From Mytilus galloprovincialis (Eukaryota; Mollusca; Bivalvia; Mytilida; Mytilidae), in assembly GCF_965363235.1 (NCBI RefSeq), contig NC_134845.1:32536154-32600153 (forward strand): DNA of 64,000 nucleotides, read 5' to 3'. Both the position numbers and the translations under genes were made by a program. Below the pieces are notes generated by a model, which saw only the letters and a list, made by a program, of their open reading frames with translations, was not told where the DNA came from and did no database searches. Shown here one piece after another: positions 45,958 to 60,900 of the stretch. Positions within the stretch are counted from its first letter, which is position 1, and the number at the start of each line of letters is the position of its first letter.

Positions 45958-48900
45958 GTATATAAATTATCCGTCTATTTGATTACGCATTGTTTTTTTT
46001 TTTGTGAGAATTATCAAAGGAAATCCTGCGCTGCAAAACGGAGAATCGGACACAATCTTGCCGGCTTACATTCATGACTCTCCATGAGTTTACCATACCG
46101 GCCTACCAGTCAATATAATACTCTAATATCATGAATATCATTAATTTCATATATGAAGCAGGTGTCGAACGTTGAGATCGCAACTTATACTGTTACATGT
46201 TAGCTTTATGTACTGTCATGACTGTACTTTTGACGAATATGAATATTATGAAAAAACTTCTGATGACAGATCACAATAGTTTGTACTCATGAATTCGTAC
46301 TACGTGTACTATGCATGTTTTTTCGGTCTCACTAATTAGTGACAAAAAGTGTCAAGAAGCCACAAAAAAAAAAATTAGTGTCAAGAAGACTAGCAACTTT
46401 TTTTTATTAAAATAAATATATTAAAAAATATGCATTGACATAATTATTTTAAAACACAGCAGTAATAAAGTGATTTACCTTTTTAGCTCACCTGGCCCGA
46501 AGGGCCAAGTGAGCTTTTCTCATCACTTGGCGTCCGTCGTCCGTCGTCGTCCGTCGTCGTCCGTCGTCGTCCGTCGTCGTCCGTCGTCGTCCGTCGTCGT
46601 TAACTTTTACAAAAATCTTCTCCTCTGAAACTACTGGGCCAAATCAAACCAAACTTGGCCACAATCATCATTGGGGTATCTAGTTTAAAAAATGTGTGGC
46701 GTGACCCGGTCAACCAACCAAGATGGCCGCCACGGCTAAAAATAGAACATAGGGGTAAAATGCAGTTTTTGGCTTATAACTCAAAAACCAAAGCATTTAG
46801 AGCAAATCTGACATGGGGTAAAAATGTTTATCAGGTCAAGATCTATCTGCCCTGAAATTTTCAGATGAATCGGTCAATCGGTTGTTGGGTTGCTGCCCCT
46901 GAATTGGTAATTTTGAAGAAATTTTGCTGTTTTTGGTTATTATCTTGAATATTATTATAGTTAGAGATAAACTGTAAACAGCAATAATGTTCAGCAAAGT
47001 AAGATCTACAAATAAGTCAACATGACCAAAATGGTCAGTTGACCCGTTTAGGAGTTATTGCCCTTTATAGTCAATTTTTAACCATTTTTCGTTAATTAAA
47101 GTAATCTTTTACAAAAATCTTCTCCTCTGAAACTACTTGGCCAAATTAATCCAAACTTGGCCACAATCATCTTTGGGGTATCTAGTTTAAAAAATGTGTG
47201 GCGTGACCTGGTCAACCAACCAAGATGGCCGCCACGGCTAAAAATAGAACAAAGGGGTAAAATGCAGTTTTTGGCTTATAACTCAAAAACCAAAGCATTT
47301 TGAGGAAATCTGACATGGGATAAAAATGTTTATCAGGTCAAGATCTATCTGCCCTAAAATTTTCAGATGAATCGGTCAATCGGTTGTTGGGTTGCTGCCC
47401 CTGAATTGGTAATTTTGAGGAAATTTTGCTGTTTTTGGTTATTATCTTGAATATTATTATAGATAGAGATAAACTGTAAACAGCAATAATGTTCAGCAAA
47501 GTAAGATCTACAAATAAGTCAACATGACCAAAGTGGTCAGTTGACCCATTTAGGAGTTATTGCCCTTTATAGTCAATTTTTAACCATATTTCGTAAATTA
47601 AAGTAATCTTTTACAAAAATCTTCTCCTCTGAAACTACTTGGCCAAATTAATCCAAACTTGGCCACAATCATCTTTGGGGTATCTAGTTAAAAAATGTGT
47701 GGCGTGACCTGGTCAACCAACCAAGATGGCCGCCACCGCTAAAAATAGAACATAGGGGTAAAATGCAGTTTTTGGCTTATAACTCAAAAACCAAAGCATT
47801 TTGAGGAAATCTGACAGGGGATAAAAATGTTTATCAGGTCAAGAACTATCTGCCCTGAAATTTTCAGATGAATCGGTCAATTGGTTGTTGGGTTGCTGCC
47901 CCTGAATTGGTAATTTTGAAGAAATTTTGCTGTTTTTGGTTATTATCTTGAATATTATTATAGTTAGAGATAAACTGTAAACAGCAATAATGTTCAGCAA
48001 AGTAAGATCTACAAATACGTCAACATGACCTAAATGGTCAATTGACCCCTTAAGGAGTTATTGCCCTTTATAGTCAATTTTTAACAATTTTCATTAATTT
48101 GGTAAATTTATGTAAATTTTTACCAAATATAGTTCTCTGTTACTAATGGGCAAAGTTCATGATAGATATAATTGTAAGAAGCAAAATCGGTCAGTAAAGT
48201 AAGAACTTCAAACACATCACCATCACCAAAATACAATTTTGTCATGAATCCATTTGTGTCCTTTGTTTAATATGCACATAGACCAAGGTGAGCGACACAG
48301 GCTCTTTAGAGCCTCTAGTTTTTATTTTATTGATAGATATAGAAATTTCCTTGTCATATAATGCTTTTAATTTTTACATGTATCCTACTGTTATCTGTTC
48401 TCGATAGTGTAACAAACTTTTGCTCCGTATGCCCAGTTCTTCAAATAAATGTGGTCAAAGCTGATTGTGTTAATTTTGTAGATACTTTAATTCATTTCCT
48501 ATTAATATTTTTATCCTCATGATTTTCTCTTGCGTTAATTAAGAAAAATCAAAACATCTGTAACAGTTGTTGTGCTCAATTTTGACATTGTGTGCAATAC
48601 GTTATCAGTTCTCGAAAGTTGTGAAAAGTATAGTATGGTAAGCATGTTTGATATAAATAGAAGATTTAAAATTATGCAAATTGAAGAAAAATATCTCTAG
48701 AAACATATTTTTTTTTGAATTTTAGCCTTATCAATCAATTCAATCATATTTAACAGATATCCTTGGAATTATCCCTCAAGCCAGTCAAAGACAAAAATTT
48801 GCATTCAATATTAATCTTCAATATATTTTAGATGATTTTAAATTATTGAACCAATTCTTATATGTTATAAGATGTTGTCACAGCTGTTATTAATATTTTA

Positions 48901-51900
48901 CTGACACAGTAATAATATTAAAGGGCATTACTTTTCCGATAATTGAATTGAATTAAATTTTAAAGTTCATAAGATATGGCCCAAACTGCGTTCCATAGAG
49001 TTTTTTCCATAGTGATGTCACACCACATCTTACAATTGTGTATTACGTATGTGGATTTGACCTTCTTTTCGAGCTAAGTTTTGTTTACATTTGAAAACAT
49101 GCTATTTATGAACCGAGGGGATGAAGTTGGGGTTGTTTTGGGAATAATGAAAAGTATGTTAAAATCGGAAAATATTATTTTTACTGTTGTAAAATGTTTG
49201 AAAACTTGAAACAGTCTGCACAGAAAACTTTTTCATCTTTTAGTCCGGAAACTAAATATCAAAATTTGTCCTTATATGACTATATTAAATTTAAAAAATT
49301 TTCACTAGTTCAATCAATATTTACTAGTGTGGGGCATCGGACTAGTGGCTAACTGTGCAGACTGTTGAAATGTTGAAATTTATGCATGCTTGAAGCGAGC
49401 TTTTATTCTGTCTTTGAAATACCGAAAATAAGAAAACGTGTGATTTCGCTAACTACTTTTATTCTTACAACGTGCATTGCTATCGAAATCCAATTACTAT
49501 TGAGAACAGATGACTACACGATACTTGTGTTTAAGAACAATTATATATTTATTTATTTTTTAACACTCTCTTTGTCTAAAATATAATAAACTTACTGCAT
49601 ACAAAATGCATTAATCGTAAATCAATGTCCTGAAAAGCGGAAAAACTTTTTTCAAACTTTCAGTGAATTTTATGACCTTTAAACAGAAGCTTTCGCTGGC
49701 AAGAGACGGCTTAGTGTCTGTGGAAAAATCTAATCACAAATACACCATATCCACTTCTAAATCTACTTTAATTTTGCAGTAAATTTCAAAGAAAAAGATT
49801 TAGCAATTGACATTAGACAATGATTGAGACATCAAAACTAGTACACGTACATGTATTACCACCTGAATAGTTTTTATTTTTTGCTAATCATGTTTATTGA
49901 TTTGTTTATGTTATAAATTAGGATGTTACAAATGTAGTTTTCTTAATTGAATTGTTTCATATTATTCATGTTGGGGCCTTTCTAGGCGACTATACGATAG
50001 GATTTTTTCATATTGTTGAAGGCCGTATGGTTGCTTATAATTGCTTACATCCACTTGCATTGAATGATCCACATCATTTAAACTTTGATGGATAGTTTTC
50101 TCATTGGCAATCCTGTCACATCTCCTTATCTTAAATTGTATACAGATACATGACATATATTTATCAATGCCATGTACATGCAGTTTTCAACAAAAAAGTA
50201 TCTTACCTAGACAATATGTCAAGGCTTAAATCACACCAATGTTTTTGTCATGTTTGTTATTTAAATCTATGAATTGATACTAAAAAAAATTCCCATATCA
50301 AAATATGTTTGATGAAAAAAAGTTTATTATTTTCATGTTGTCTTATAGGATTTGTTGACTGACAAGGTACAACAGATGACAGAATGGAACAACAAGAAAT
50401 CAGTTATCAAGTTTAATGGAGATAAATTTAAACAGTATGTCAGAACTGCACCTAGGAATTATTCAGTTATCGTCATGTTAACTGCTCTACAGCCTAAAAG
50501 ACAGTGTTCTGTATGCAAGTAAGTTTTATGGTGTTTATTGTTTATTAACTCAATACATATATCATGTTTATATATGTTCTTAAGCAATGATAAACTGAAC
50601 GTTCATTTTTTTCAAATGCTTCATCTCATTAATATACAGATACACAGTTTTAAGTGATGTTATTACAAAGTACAAAGATTGACATGGAAATTTGGACAGT
50701 CAGGGGACTTACTTAAATGAGTGATTTTCTAAATCACTGGTTTAAGTAACATTATTTCCATAAAAGTTGGAAGTAAGAGTTGTCTTTCTTTAATAATCAC
50801 CTATTTAAGTAGTACAAACTAATCACCAGAAGAAGTGATTTAATCTTATTGTAGCTTTAAATATAGAATACAAATGATCCAGGGACTAATTATGTTTCTA
50901 AACTTATCAGAACCAACATCTGTGTTGTCTAGGATGACCGGGTCATTTCAGGTGATGATCTTGTACTGAATCTAGGATAATGACATTAAAATCACTTGTT
51001 TAAGTATCATACCTCAATTTCCTTCCCAAAAATCACTTATTTAAGTATCATTATTTTAATAACCCCCACTAATTTCAACATCCCCGAACAGTGAAATTTT
51101 TATCGCGAACAGTAGAATTTTATAACATAATCTGAAAGATGAAACCTTGAACTTTACAGGAAAAATACTCCCACTGCTGGGAAAAATCTGTTAAGAAAGT
51201 ATCAGTTCATTATGTAAAGCCATTATTATAGCATTTTTTCAACTAAAATAGAATTTTCAGCTAAATGATAGCATCAAAGGCATAAACCTTGCTACTTAAA
51301 AGAAGCAAAAAGTTCATTTTTTTCAATTTTACTAATTAAAAGATATTATTTAAACCTATGTGTTTAAAATTTTGAAAAAAACTACAAAATCCCAATTTGT
51401 GACAAAACTTTGAATTTGCTACTCAAATAAGTGATTTAAAAATCACTTATTTCAGTAAGTCCCCTGACTGTTGGATATCAATAAAACTAAATCATACATA
51501 TACATTTTGCAAAACACCTCGGTTGTAAATGTTACAAATTCTACATTCATATACCATATACATGTATGGTATAATGGGTTATTTCAGCGGGTATTACCGT
51601 AAGATTTCTCGATTAAGGGGCATCAAAGTATACAAAGAATTTGAGCAGTTTTTATTTTGGCGGACTCTTTTATCATGTTAGATATTTTGGCGATGACAGA
51701 AATGGTTGCAGTTAATTTTTTATATAAATTGTCTATTGTCAATGATTGTTATGGTTAAATGATTGTTTTATTCACTGATTATATGGAAATACATCTAATC
51801 AATAGAATACCAGTACTTCGATTTTTTGTCACAGGTGTACAAATTCTGGTAAATATTACAGTTGATTAGTTACGAAATTGATCGGGCCTTTCATGATTCC

Positions 51901-54900
51901 CGGTTACCTGCCAAAATAAGCAAAAATAAACACCTATATAAATAACTTGCCATACAGTAGTTGAAAGATGCTTGCTATTCATCCTTTATCAACTGGTAGT
52001 GATTACTTGTTATTTGCTGAAATTCCATGGGCTAACATTTTATTCATATTCAGGAAGATATTTGAGGTTGAACCATTTCATGAAACTGGGTATTAGTGTT
52101 TCCTACAGCTTTTGAAAAGGGAAGGTTAATTTTTTTTATCTCAGAGGGCACTCTTAGTGCGATTGGCTACATTTTAAGGGCACTGTTTGCACGGCCAATT
52201 ACACTTTTAGGGCACACTTAGCATACATGTAGATACAAAGGCACTGGAATGGATAGGGATTGAATTGAATATACCATTGTTTCATACTTATTGGTAAGAA
52301 ATGAAGATATGTATATTACTATTAGGTTGTAAATTTAATTCTTTTTAGTACCAACATTATCACTTCTAGACTCGGCTAATAGAATCTTGATCCTGTTCAT
52401 AAAAAATTTGTTCAACTGCCTCATTTCAAGGCAAAAGAACCACATTCATATTTAAAATTTTTCCTGCATTTTATTTTCTTTTCAGACAGGCTAATGAAGA
52501 GTATGTAATCCTGGCTAATTCTTGGAGGTACTCCCAGCAGTATTCTAACAAACTGTTTTTCGCTATGGTTGATTATGATGATGGTGCAGATGTGTTTTCA
52601 CAGGTAGAATATTTTATACATTTAATATAAGAAACTGAATGGCATTGCTGTGTACGTATTAGAAACAAAAAAATTAAGTGTTTCTAAATTCTTCTTAATT
52701 TAAAATGTTTCAAGTACATTACAAATATAAGGAAAATTTTAATAGTTTTAAATTAATAGATAGAGAGAATAAAAATTGTATTATTTATAAATCTACCTAC
52801 CGGTATATAATTATTAAACAACATATCAGAATCATAAGGATAAATGGAAGTTCAAACAACATTCAACAGATAATGTTTCGATCAAATTAAGTAGGAAGAA
52901 CATGGTAATATGACATCAATATAAATTCTGCTTTGCACTAGGGTGACAAGTTGAGTCAGATTTTAAACAAACTAAATCATGTACATGTAGCTGATTATTT
53001 ATTATTCCTAAGTTCCACTGCCACTCCATCCTTGATAGGTTATGTAGGTTATTCTGACATTGACGAACCAAAAATGTTCTCTGATTTGAAAAGACTTGTG
53101 CTATCTAGTGAGCACCATTATTGTATTAATGTATAAACTTTATTTTTCTAGCTGAAGATGAACACTGCTCCAGTATTTATGCACTTCCCAGAAAAAGGCA
53201 AAACAAAGAAAGGAGACACTTTGGATATTAACAGGTTTATCATAACAGAATTACCATATAGCATGAATAATTAAAAACAAAACTTTGCAGAAATTGACAT
53301 TTGAAAAATTACAATGGACTACTATCAAAGACATTTTTTCATTAATTGATGTTTTCTTGATGATTTTTTGAAATATTTCTATAAAATTTCATTTATAAAA
53401 AAAAAGTAAAATAGCAAAATTATAGAACTCTGAGGAAAATTCAAAACTAAAAGTCCTTAAGGTGGTACCTAACACTACAGGGAGATAACTCTGTAAAATC
53501 ACCTAAACGTTTTAATGACGTGTTTTAAGGGAATAATAAGCTTCTCAATGATCAAAATTAGTGTTTGTCAAACTGCTATATAACCAGTGTAATTTTTGTC
53601 GAGCCTGCAACTTTTGTTGCAGAAAGCTCGACATAGGGATAGTGATCCGGCGGCGGGGGCGGTGGCGGTGTTAGCTCACTTCTTAAAAGCTTTATATTTC
53701 AGAAGGTGGAAGACCTGGATGCTTCATACTTTGTATATAGATGCTTCATGTTACGAAGTTTCCATCAGTCACATGTCCAATGTCCTTGACCTCATTTTCA
53801 TGGTTCAGTGACCACTTGAAAAAAAAGTTCAAATTTTTTGTAATGTTGAATTCTCTCTTATAAATAATAGGATAACTATATTTGATATGTGCGTACTTTG
53901 CAAGGTCCTCGTGTCTGTCAGACAGTTTTCACTTGACCTCGACCTCATTTCATGGATCAGTGATCAAGGTTAAGTTTTGGTGGTCAAGTCCATATCTCAG
54001 ATACTATAAGCAATAGGGCTAGTATATTCGGTGTATGGAAGGACTGTAAGGTGTACATGTCCAACTGGCAGGTGTCATCTGACCTTGACCTCATTTTCAT
54101 GGTTCAGTGGTTATAGTTAAATTTTTGTGTTTTGGTCTGTTTTTCTCAAACTATATGCAATAGGTCTACTATATTTGTTGTATGGAATGATGGTAAGGTG
54201 TACATGTCTAGTGGGCAGATGTCATGTGACCTTGACCTCATTTTCATGGTTCAGTGGTCAAAGTTAAGTTTTTGAGTTTTGGTCTTTTTATCTAATACTG
54301 TATGCCATAGGTCAACTATATTTGGTGTATGGAAATATTTTATGATCTTTATGTCAGTCGCGCAGGTTTTATTTGACGGTGACCTCATTTTCACTGTTCA
54401 TTGCACAATGTTAAGTTTTTGTGTTTTGGTCTATTTTACTTAAACTATAAGTAATGGGTCAACTATATATGTTGTATGAAGCATTGTTAGCTGTACATGT
54501 CTGCCTGGCATGGTTCATCTGACCTTGACCTCATTTTCTTTGTTTAGTTATCTTGATTTATGTTAAGTTTATGAGACAGTTGTAATAAAACTAAGCTTTA
54601 TACTTAGGACTATCAACATAATATCAATGATTAGTATAGAAGGCGAGACATTTCAGCGTGTGCACTCTTGTTCTAATAAAATGCTTGGTTAAAATTTTTT
54701 GAAATTTTTATATTTTTGTCAAAGGGTCAAAGTAAATACTTCGTCAAAATTTTATGAAAATTAAACGAGCCAAATTAATTTTAGTGAACGTGTTGGGTAC
54801 CACCTTAAGCAAATGGCAAAATCAAAGGCTCAAACACCTCAAACAAATAGATAACAACTGTCATATTCCTTACTTGGTAACAGCATTTTTTTATGTAGAA

Positions 54901-57900
54901 AATGGTGGATTAATCCTGGTTTTATAGCAAGCTAAATCTCTCACTTATCACTTAAAATTCCAATTTATTGACAACAACGTGTTATATGTATCTTTTTATG
55001 TGTTTAACAATTATATAGGTTGAAAAGTTGATATAGCCAATAACACTCTGCCATCTCGTCCTTCTTGTGAAATTTTTTTTTTTTATTTCAGAGTAGGATT
55101 TTCTGCAGAAGCCATTGCTAAATGGGTACAAGAGAGGACTGATGTGCAGGTAGTGTTATGTTGATGACATTATTCAGTAAAATATAAATGTATATGTACT
55201 ATTACAGATGTAACCTTGGTCGATGTGCAGGCTATTACAATACAGCCTCTATCAATACAAAATCTTTTTTTTTTATCTTATGGCTTTCAATATTTTAAAG
55301 GTTAGCTGACTTCTTCTTGTTGCAGGTCATGACAGAGCTAAAAATAAAAAAAAATAAAAGAATTCCTTGCTCCTGTATTGAATAAACAGACATGAGTTTG
55401 AGCTATATGCTTTAAGAATACGCTAATGCTCTGAAAAGAAAGGTCACTTATGAAAAAGTACATGTTTTTCATTTTCTTATACATTATCTAATGGTGACTA
55501 TATAAATTTTCAATTTTAGAAATCTGCCTGCAATGCTTTACACACAAAACAAAACTTTTAAATATCACATTGCCAATAATTTAACAAATGATTTTAAATT
55601 AATTTTATTTTACAGATCAGAATATTCCGTCCTCCTAACTATTCAGGAACACTTGCTTTAGCATTGCTGTTTGCCTTGATTGGTGGATTGCTGTATTTGA
55701 AGAGAAACAATTTAGAATTTATCTACAACAAAACATTTTGGGGAATCAGTGCACTGGTAAGATATTTTTTTAATATAAAGGTTTGAAATTTGTAGGACAT
55801 TACCTAAAAAAATGAGATAACTTTTGCATCAAATCAATGAGTTGATATTCTGATAAAAAATGTTTGAATTATTTGTTCCCCAAGTACATTTGATAATTTT
55901 GTACATTTGAAATATTTGTTATTTTATAGATTGACTGTAAATATTTACTGGTACAGTTGTGTGTTGTCAAATATTAACACATAGTTTGACATATTCCTAG
56001 TTTTTCTTTATGAGTAATGAAATTACTATTAATAACCTGACATAGAGAAAATACTATTGATCTTGTCTAGGAGGACATTTTATCTGATTCCAAAAACATG
56101 AACATACTTCTTGATAGGTTATTGCACATCATCTATTTAAATACAAGTGCCTTTATATTTGCTCACAAGATTAGTTACTGGGACAGCCTGTAATTTGCAA
56201 AGCTTCACTGACTTTCTATATTTAAACAATTTGTAGGTTATCATTTTCGCCATGACATCAGGACAGATGTGGAACCATATCAGAGGACCTCCTGTAATGC
56301 ATAAAAATCCACAAACTGGCCAGATTGTAAGTTTTTGTTTTTACGCGAGGGTTTTAATTTGGTGTGTTTATTTCTTATTTTTTAAAAATATAAAATTATA
56401 TTGCATGTTTTTCTCTCTTGAAATTGTAAGGAAAACCCAAATATTTTTATTGTTAAAAGATGAACTGTAAAAAAAGGACCCGGATGTTCAGATATGTCAA
56501 TTTTTTTATAATTTTTTACTATTGAAAAATAGAAAATTTGTTCAGAATTTGTAAATAGTATTGTAGGTTTTCAAAAAAAAGGTTTTCAAATTCTTAAAAC
56601 CAAGAAGCTTAAGAGAAAAAAAAGTTGAAAAAAAAGCTGAGGAAATGTCCACTTCAACCATATACAGTACACAATGTACAGTGTGTCATAGAAGATTTTG
56701 TGTGATTCACTTTGACCTGAAGCAGGGTGATTGCCAGTGATATCATACATCTAATTAATGATTTTTTTTCACACAATTACATTTTACCTATAGAATATTT
56801 AAAAAACTATATCTGCATTCACTGAGATAATTTCCTGTTGTGTTTTAATCTGATTATCATGTGGATTAAATGACATTACTAGGTAATCCCTAACTTGTTA
56901 TATCTTGGCAAGCAACAGTCTGATTTCCCCAATTAATGAAACTGATATGTAATTATACATATATATATATATATGAAGAAAAATCATGTTATTCTTAAAA
57001 AAATAAACAAAGAATCTTTTATATTTTTAAGGCATTGGTCTTTTGCATGACTTTTTGAACTTATTAAATTTATAAGGAATTGGCACTAACAAACATGACA
57101 AATATGAATGTGATCTAACATTTTATTTACTTTGATATTTGCATGTTTTTTTTCTTCTATGTTTTGCAGAATTACATACATGGTAGTAGCCAGGGACAAT
57201 TTGTTGCAGAAACATATATAGTATTTTTATTAAGTATCCTGCAATTAGAATCAGGTCATCTAACAGTTGGTTTCATAATTTCTAGAAAAATGTTTAAAAA
57301 AAGTATCGATCAATCATTGGAATTTCAAATTTTAAATGATAATAGATAAATCCCTTTGTTAACATACTGCTATCTTTTCAAAAGTGAGGATGTTAAAATG
57401 TTAATGTTACATAAAAACAAATAAACTGGACATCAACATATACATTGATATAAGAAGAGTGTTTTAACATTTTGAAAGTCAGGTAGTATGTTGATTTTCA
57501 AACGTATATACATTTTGGAGACACCAAGATAAGTTTGATACTTTACATTTATATTTCCCAAATTGTAGTTTTTAAACAATATATGTAAATTCAATATCTT
57601 TTTATTATGTTTTGAGGAGGTAGATATTTTCAGAACTAAGAAATATTAAACATTAATGTGTGTATGGTATAATGACAAAAGTACTGTGAGTAAAAAGTTC
57701 AGCTAATTCACTAATCATGCATTACATGTAGTGTATTTAATATATGTGAATCTTAACATTTGTGTTGTTGCTACCATATTCATGTTAAATCTAGACTGAT
57801 TGTTCTAATAACATACAGGTAGACTCTGACCCTCTGAAACAGACAATCCTAGAATCGGGTATAGTTTGTTTACTTAGTATCTTTCATGTTGCTCACATTT

Positions 57901-60900
57901 TGCTGGTTTAAGGTGACATATTAACAGATACTGGCAATCATACTAACTCTTTATTATTTTCTCTTTTATAATACTTTTTTTTTGTTTTTTTTCTTCAAAT
58001 GGTCAGTGGAATTTGATTTTTATGCCCCACCTACGGTTAAAGTTTTTGGTCGAGGTAGTTTTTGATGAAGCTGAAGTCCAATCAATTTGAAACTTAATAC
58101 ACATGTTCCCCATGATATGATCTTTCTAATTTTAATGCCAAATTATAGTTTTGACCCCAATTTCATGGTCCACTGAACATAGAAAATGATAGTGCAAAGT
58201 TCAGGTTAAAGTTTTTGGTCAAGGTAGTTTTTGATGAAGTTAAAGTTACATCAACTTTAAACTTAGTACACATGTTCCCTATGATATGATCTTTCTAATT
58301 TTTATTCCAAATTAAAGTTTTGACCCCAATTTCAAGGTCCACTGAACATAGAAAATGATAGTGGGAGTGGGGCATTCGTGTACTATGGACACATTCTTGT
58401 TTAAGAGTATTTTATCAGTTGTCAGTTTTGAACTCGATATTATTCAGATAAAATGGTTTCCTTAAGGTTACTTACTATGGATAGTTCAAACATTGCATTC
58501 AGGGTTTAACTTTTAACAATTTTATTTTACAATTTAACCTTTATGAATCAGAGTTAAATATAACAGTATTTTATATTAATTTTTTTTTTAATTTGTTTCT
58601 TTTTAGGATGTACACCTCTGAGGTGCCAAAAATTTTTCTTAACCTGATTTTTGGGTTTATAAGACTGTAAAAAAATAATTGGTGAAAAAAACATTATATG
58701 GTGGTGCACTTCTTTTTTGCTACGGCTCTTTGAAAATACCCAATTTTGATGATTTTCCCATTTTCATAAATTTTTACCTACTTTTAGGCTATTATCGTGA
58801 AAAAAATCACAGTTCCACAATTAAAATTTTTTCATATTTTCACTAAAGATGATGTGGACCAATCTGAATAAATTTAACTTACAAAACTATAGGTAGGTGT
58901 TAATATAAGAAAGTTTTATCATATTTTGAAGCTTTTTTGTGTCAAATTTACCATGCTGTCAATTTTGTAAATTTGTGATTTTTCCCAATTTTAGAAACAA
59001 GATGCATATTATTTCAACTTTTTTGAATTTGATTGAAAAAATACATATCTAAGAAATTTAAAAAGACAATAATGATATTGGATGAACATGATTCTTGTAA
59101 AATCATTTTTTGTATCCCTCACCCATTTTCTCAAAATTTTGGCTAAAAAGACTGACTTGATTAGTCATAAAATTTGAAAACTGGATTACTCAAAAACTAT
59201 TCATTGTAAATACACAATTTCTTCACAGAGTTATGTTTGATTTTAATATTTTTAAAATTCATTGATATTTTCCACTTGTATCACATGTTTTGGAAATAAA
59301 TCAAGAACGAGATTTCAACAAGACTGAAACGTCAGAAGAATACGGTACATTCTTAAATGTATTTTGAATTTTCAATAAGATTACATGCATGAAAGGGCAA
59401 ATGATGTATGTTTAATTTAATTTTTTTTAAAGATTTTTTTAACATGCTTAAGATATAAAAGGCTTGCAGAATTTTATTATTTATTTTTTCCATACTTATA
59501 ATCTGTAATTATATTAAAACTGGGTCTAAGTTCATATTTACATGAAAGATTGTTTGATTGAAAAAAATATGAAATGAAGTATGATTGCATTGAGACAATT
59601 ATCTACCAGAGTTTAAATGAAGTGAATGTAGAGTCAATTTAAAATTAAAGAAGCAAGTATATTAACTTTGGACTGAATGAAAATTATTTTGATCAAATGA
59701 TATCACTAAAATTATATTTTAATGAAATTGAGCATGTTATACAGAAACAATATCCATACTAAACACTGAAGCTATATAGAGATATACATTAATAAGGTAA
59801 TAGAATTTTCTGGTTAAATACCTTATATATTGTAACCTAAAGGCTGTAAAAGGAAATCAGTTGTGAAAAAAAGAAGGTTAGGGAGATGAATAGACTTTAA
59901 GAGGGTTAAGTGGGAAGAAATGAGATACTAGTAGAAAGAATATTTGAATCTATAAATGTGAAAATGATCCTTAACCAGATTTTAGATGCAGCAGTGGTTG
60001 GAGGGTTTATCATGTTGAATGAAGCTAATAATATCAAAGGAGACAGTGGAAAAAGAAGAAGTAAGTAAAAGTCTGAAAATATTTAGGTCGTTTATAGAAT
60101 TTTTTTTTTTTTAAATGCCATTCAATAATGGAAAACAATTTAGTTATGTTTATCTAGCAAAAATTGTCTCTTTTGCTCTTTAAAAAATCATCGTAAAAAT
60201 TGATCACAATGATGAAATTTGATAACAATCAGCTCGCTTTTGAATTTGACAATTTTCAGAAATGTAGTCCCATAGTAATGGGACTTGAATGTTTGTATTT
60301 GTAAAATACAAATTTGGCAATATGATCAGCTGTGTTTAAGTTTTGACTATCTTCTGAATTTAATTTGTTCATTGTTATAGAATTTTGTTAAAAAATTTAA
60401 CGCTTGTCTTCTAATTCATCAGCTTAACTTTGGTCATTGGGTCTTTCTGAAATACTTCTAGCATTCTTGTGTTCAATCCATTGAAGCAAGCTCCATTTTG
60501 ATGTAATATAAAAATGTTCATTCCAAATAATTTATAAATTATTCATAGTTTTACAAAATATGTTCCATAAAAATCAGTGTGCTTTCTGTTTAGATTTTCA
60601 AATTATTTTGTTCCAGAGTTAATAAACTTTAATCTTCATGACTGTAATGAATTTTATCCTGTATTATTGTCAGATTTTGTTTTTTAAATTTATAATTTTT
60701 TTGGCATAATGTAAATGAGATGATTTTTATAAATTTTTGTTCTTATTTCAGTACTAGCATTAGTTGGCCTAGGACTAGTTGCCTTCTTCTTTAGTTTACT
60801 GTTATCTGTGTTTAGGTCCAAATATCAAGGATATCCTTACAGGTTTGTATGCATACTATATATTGGTACAAAATAAAGCACTTACATTCATGTTTTTAAT

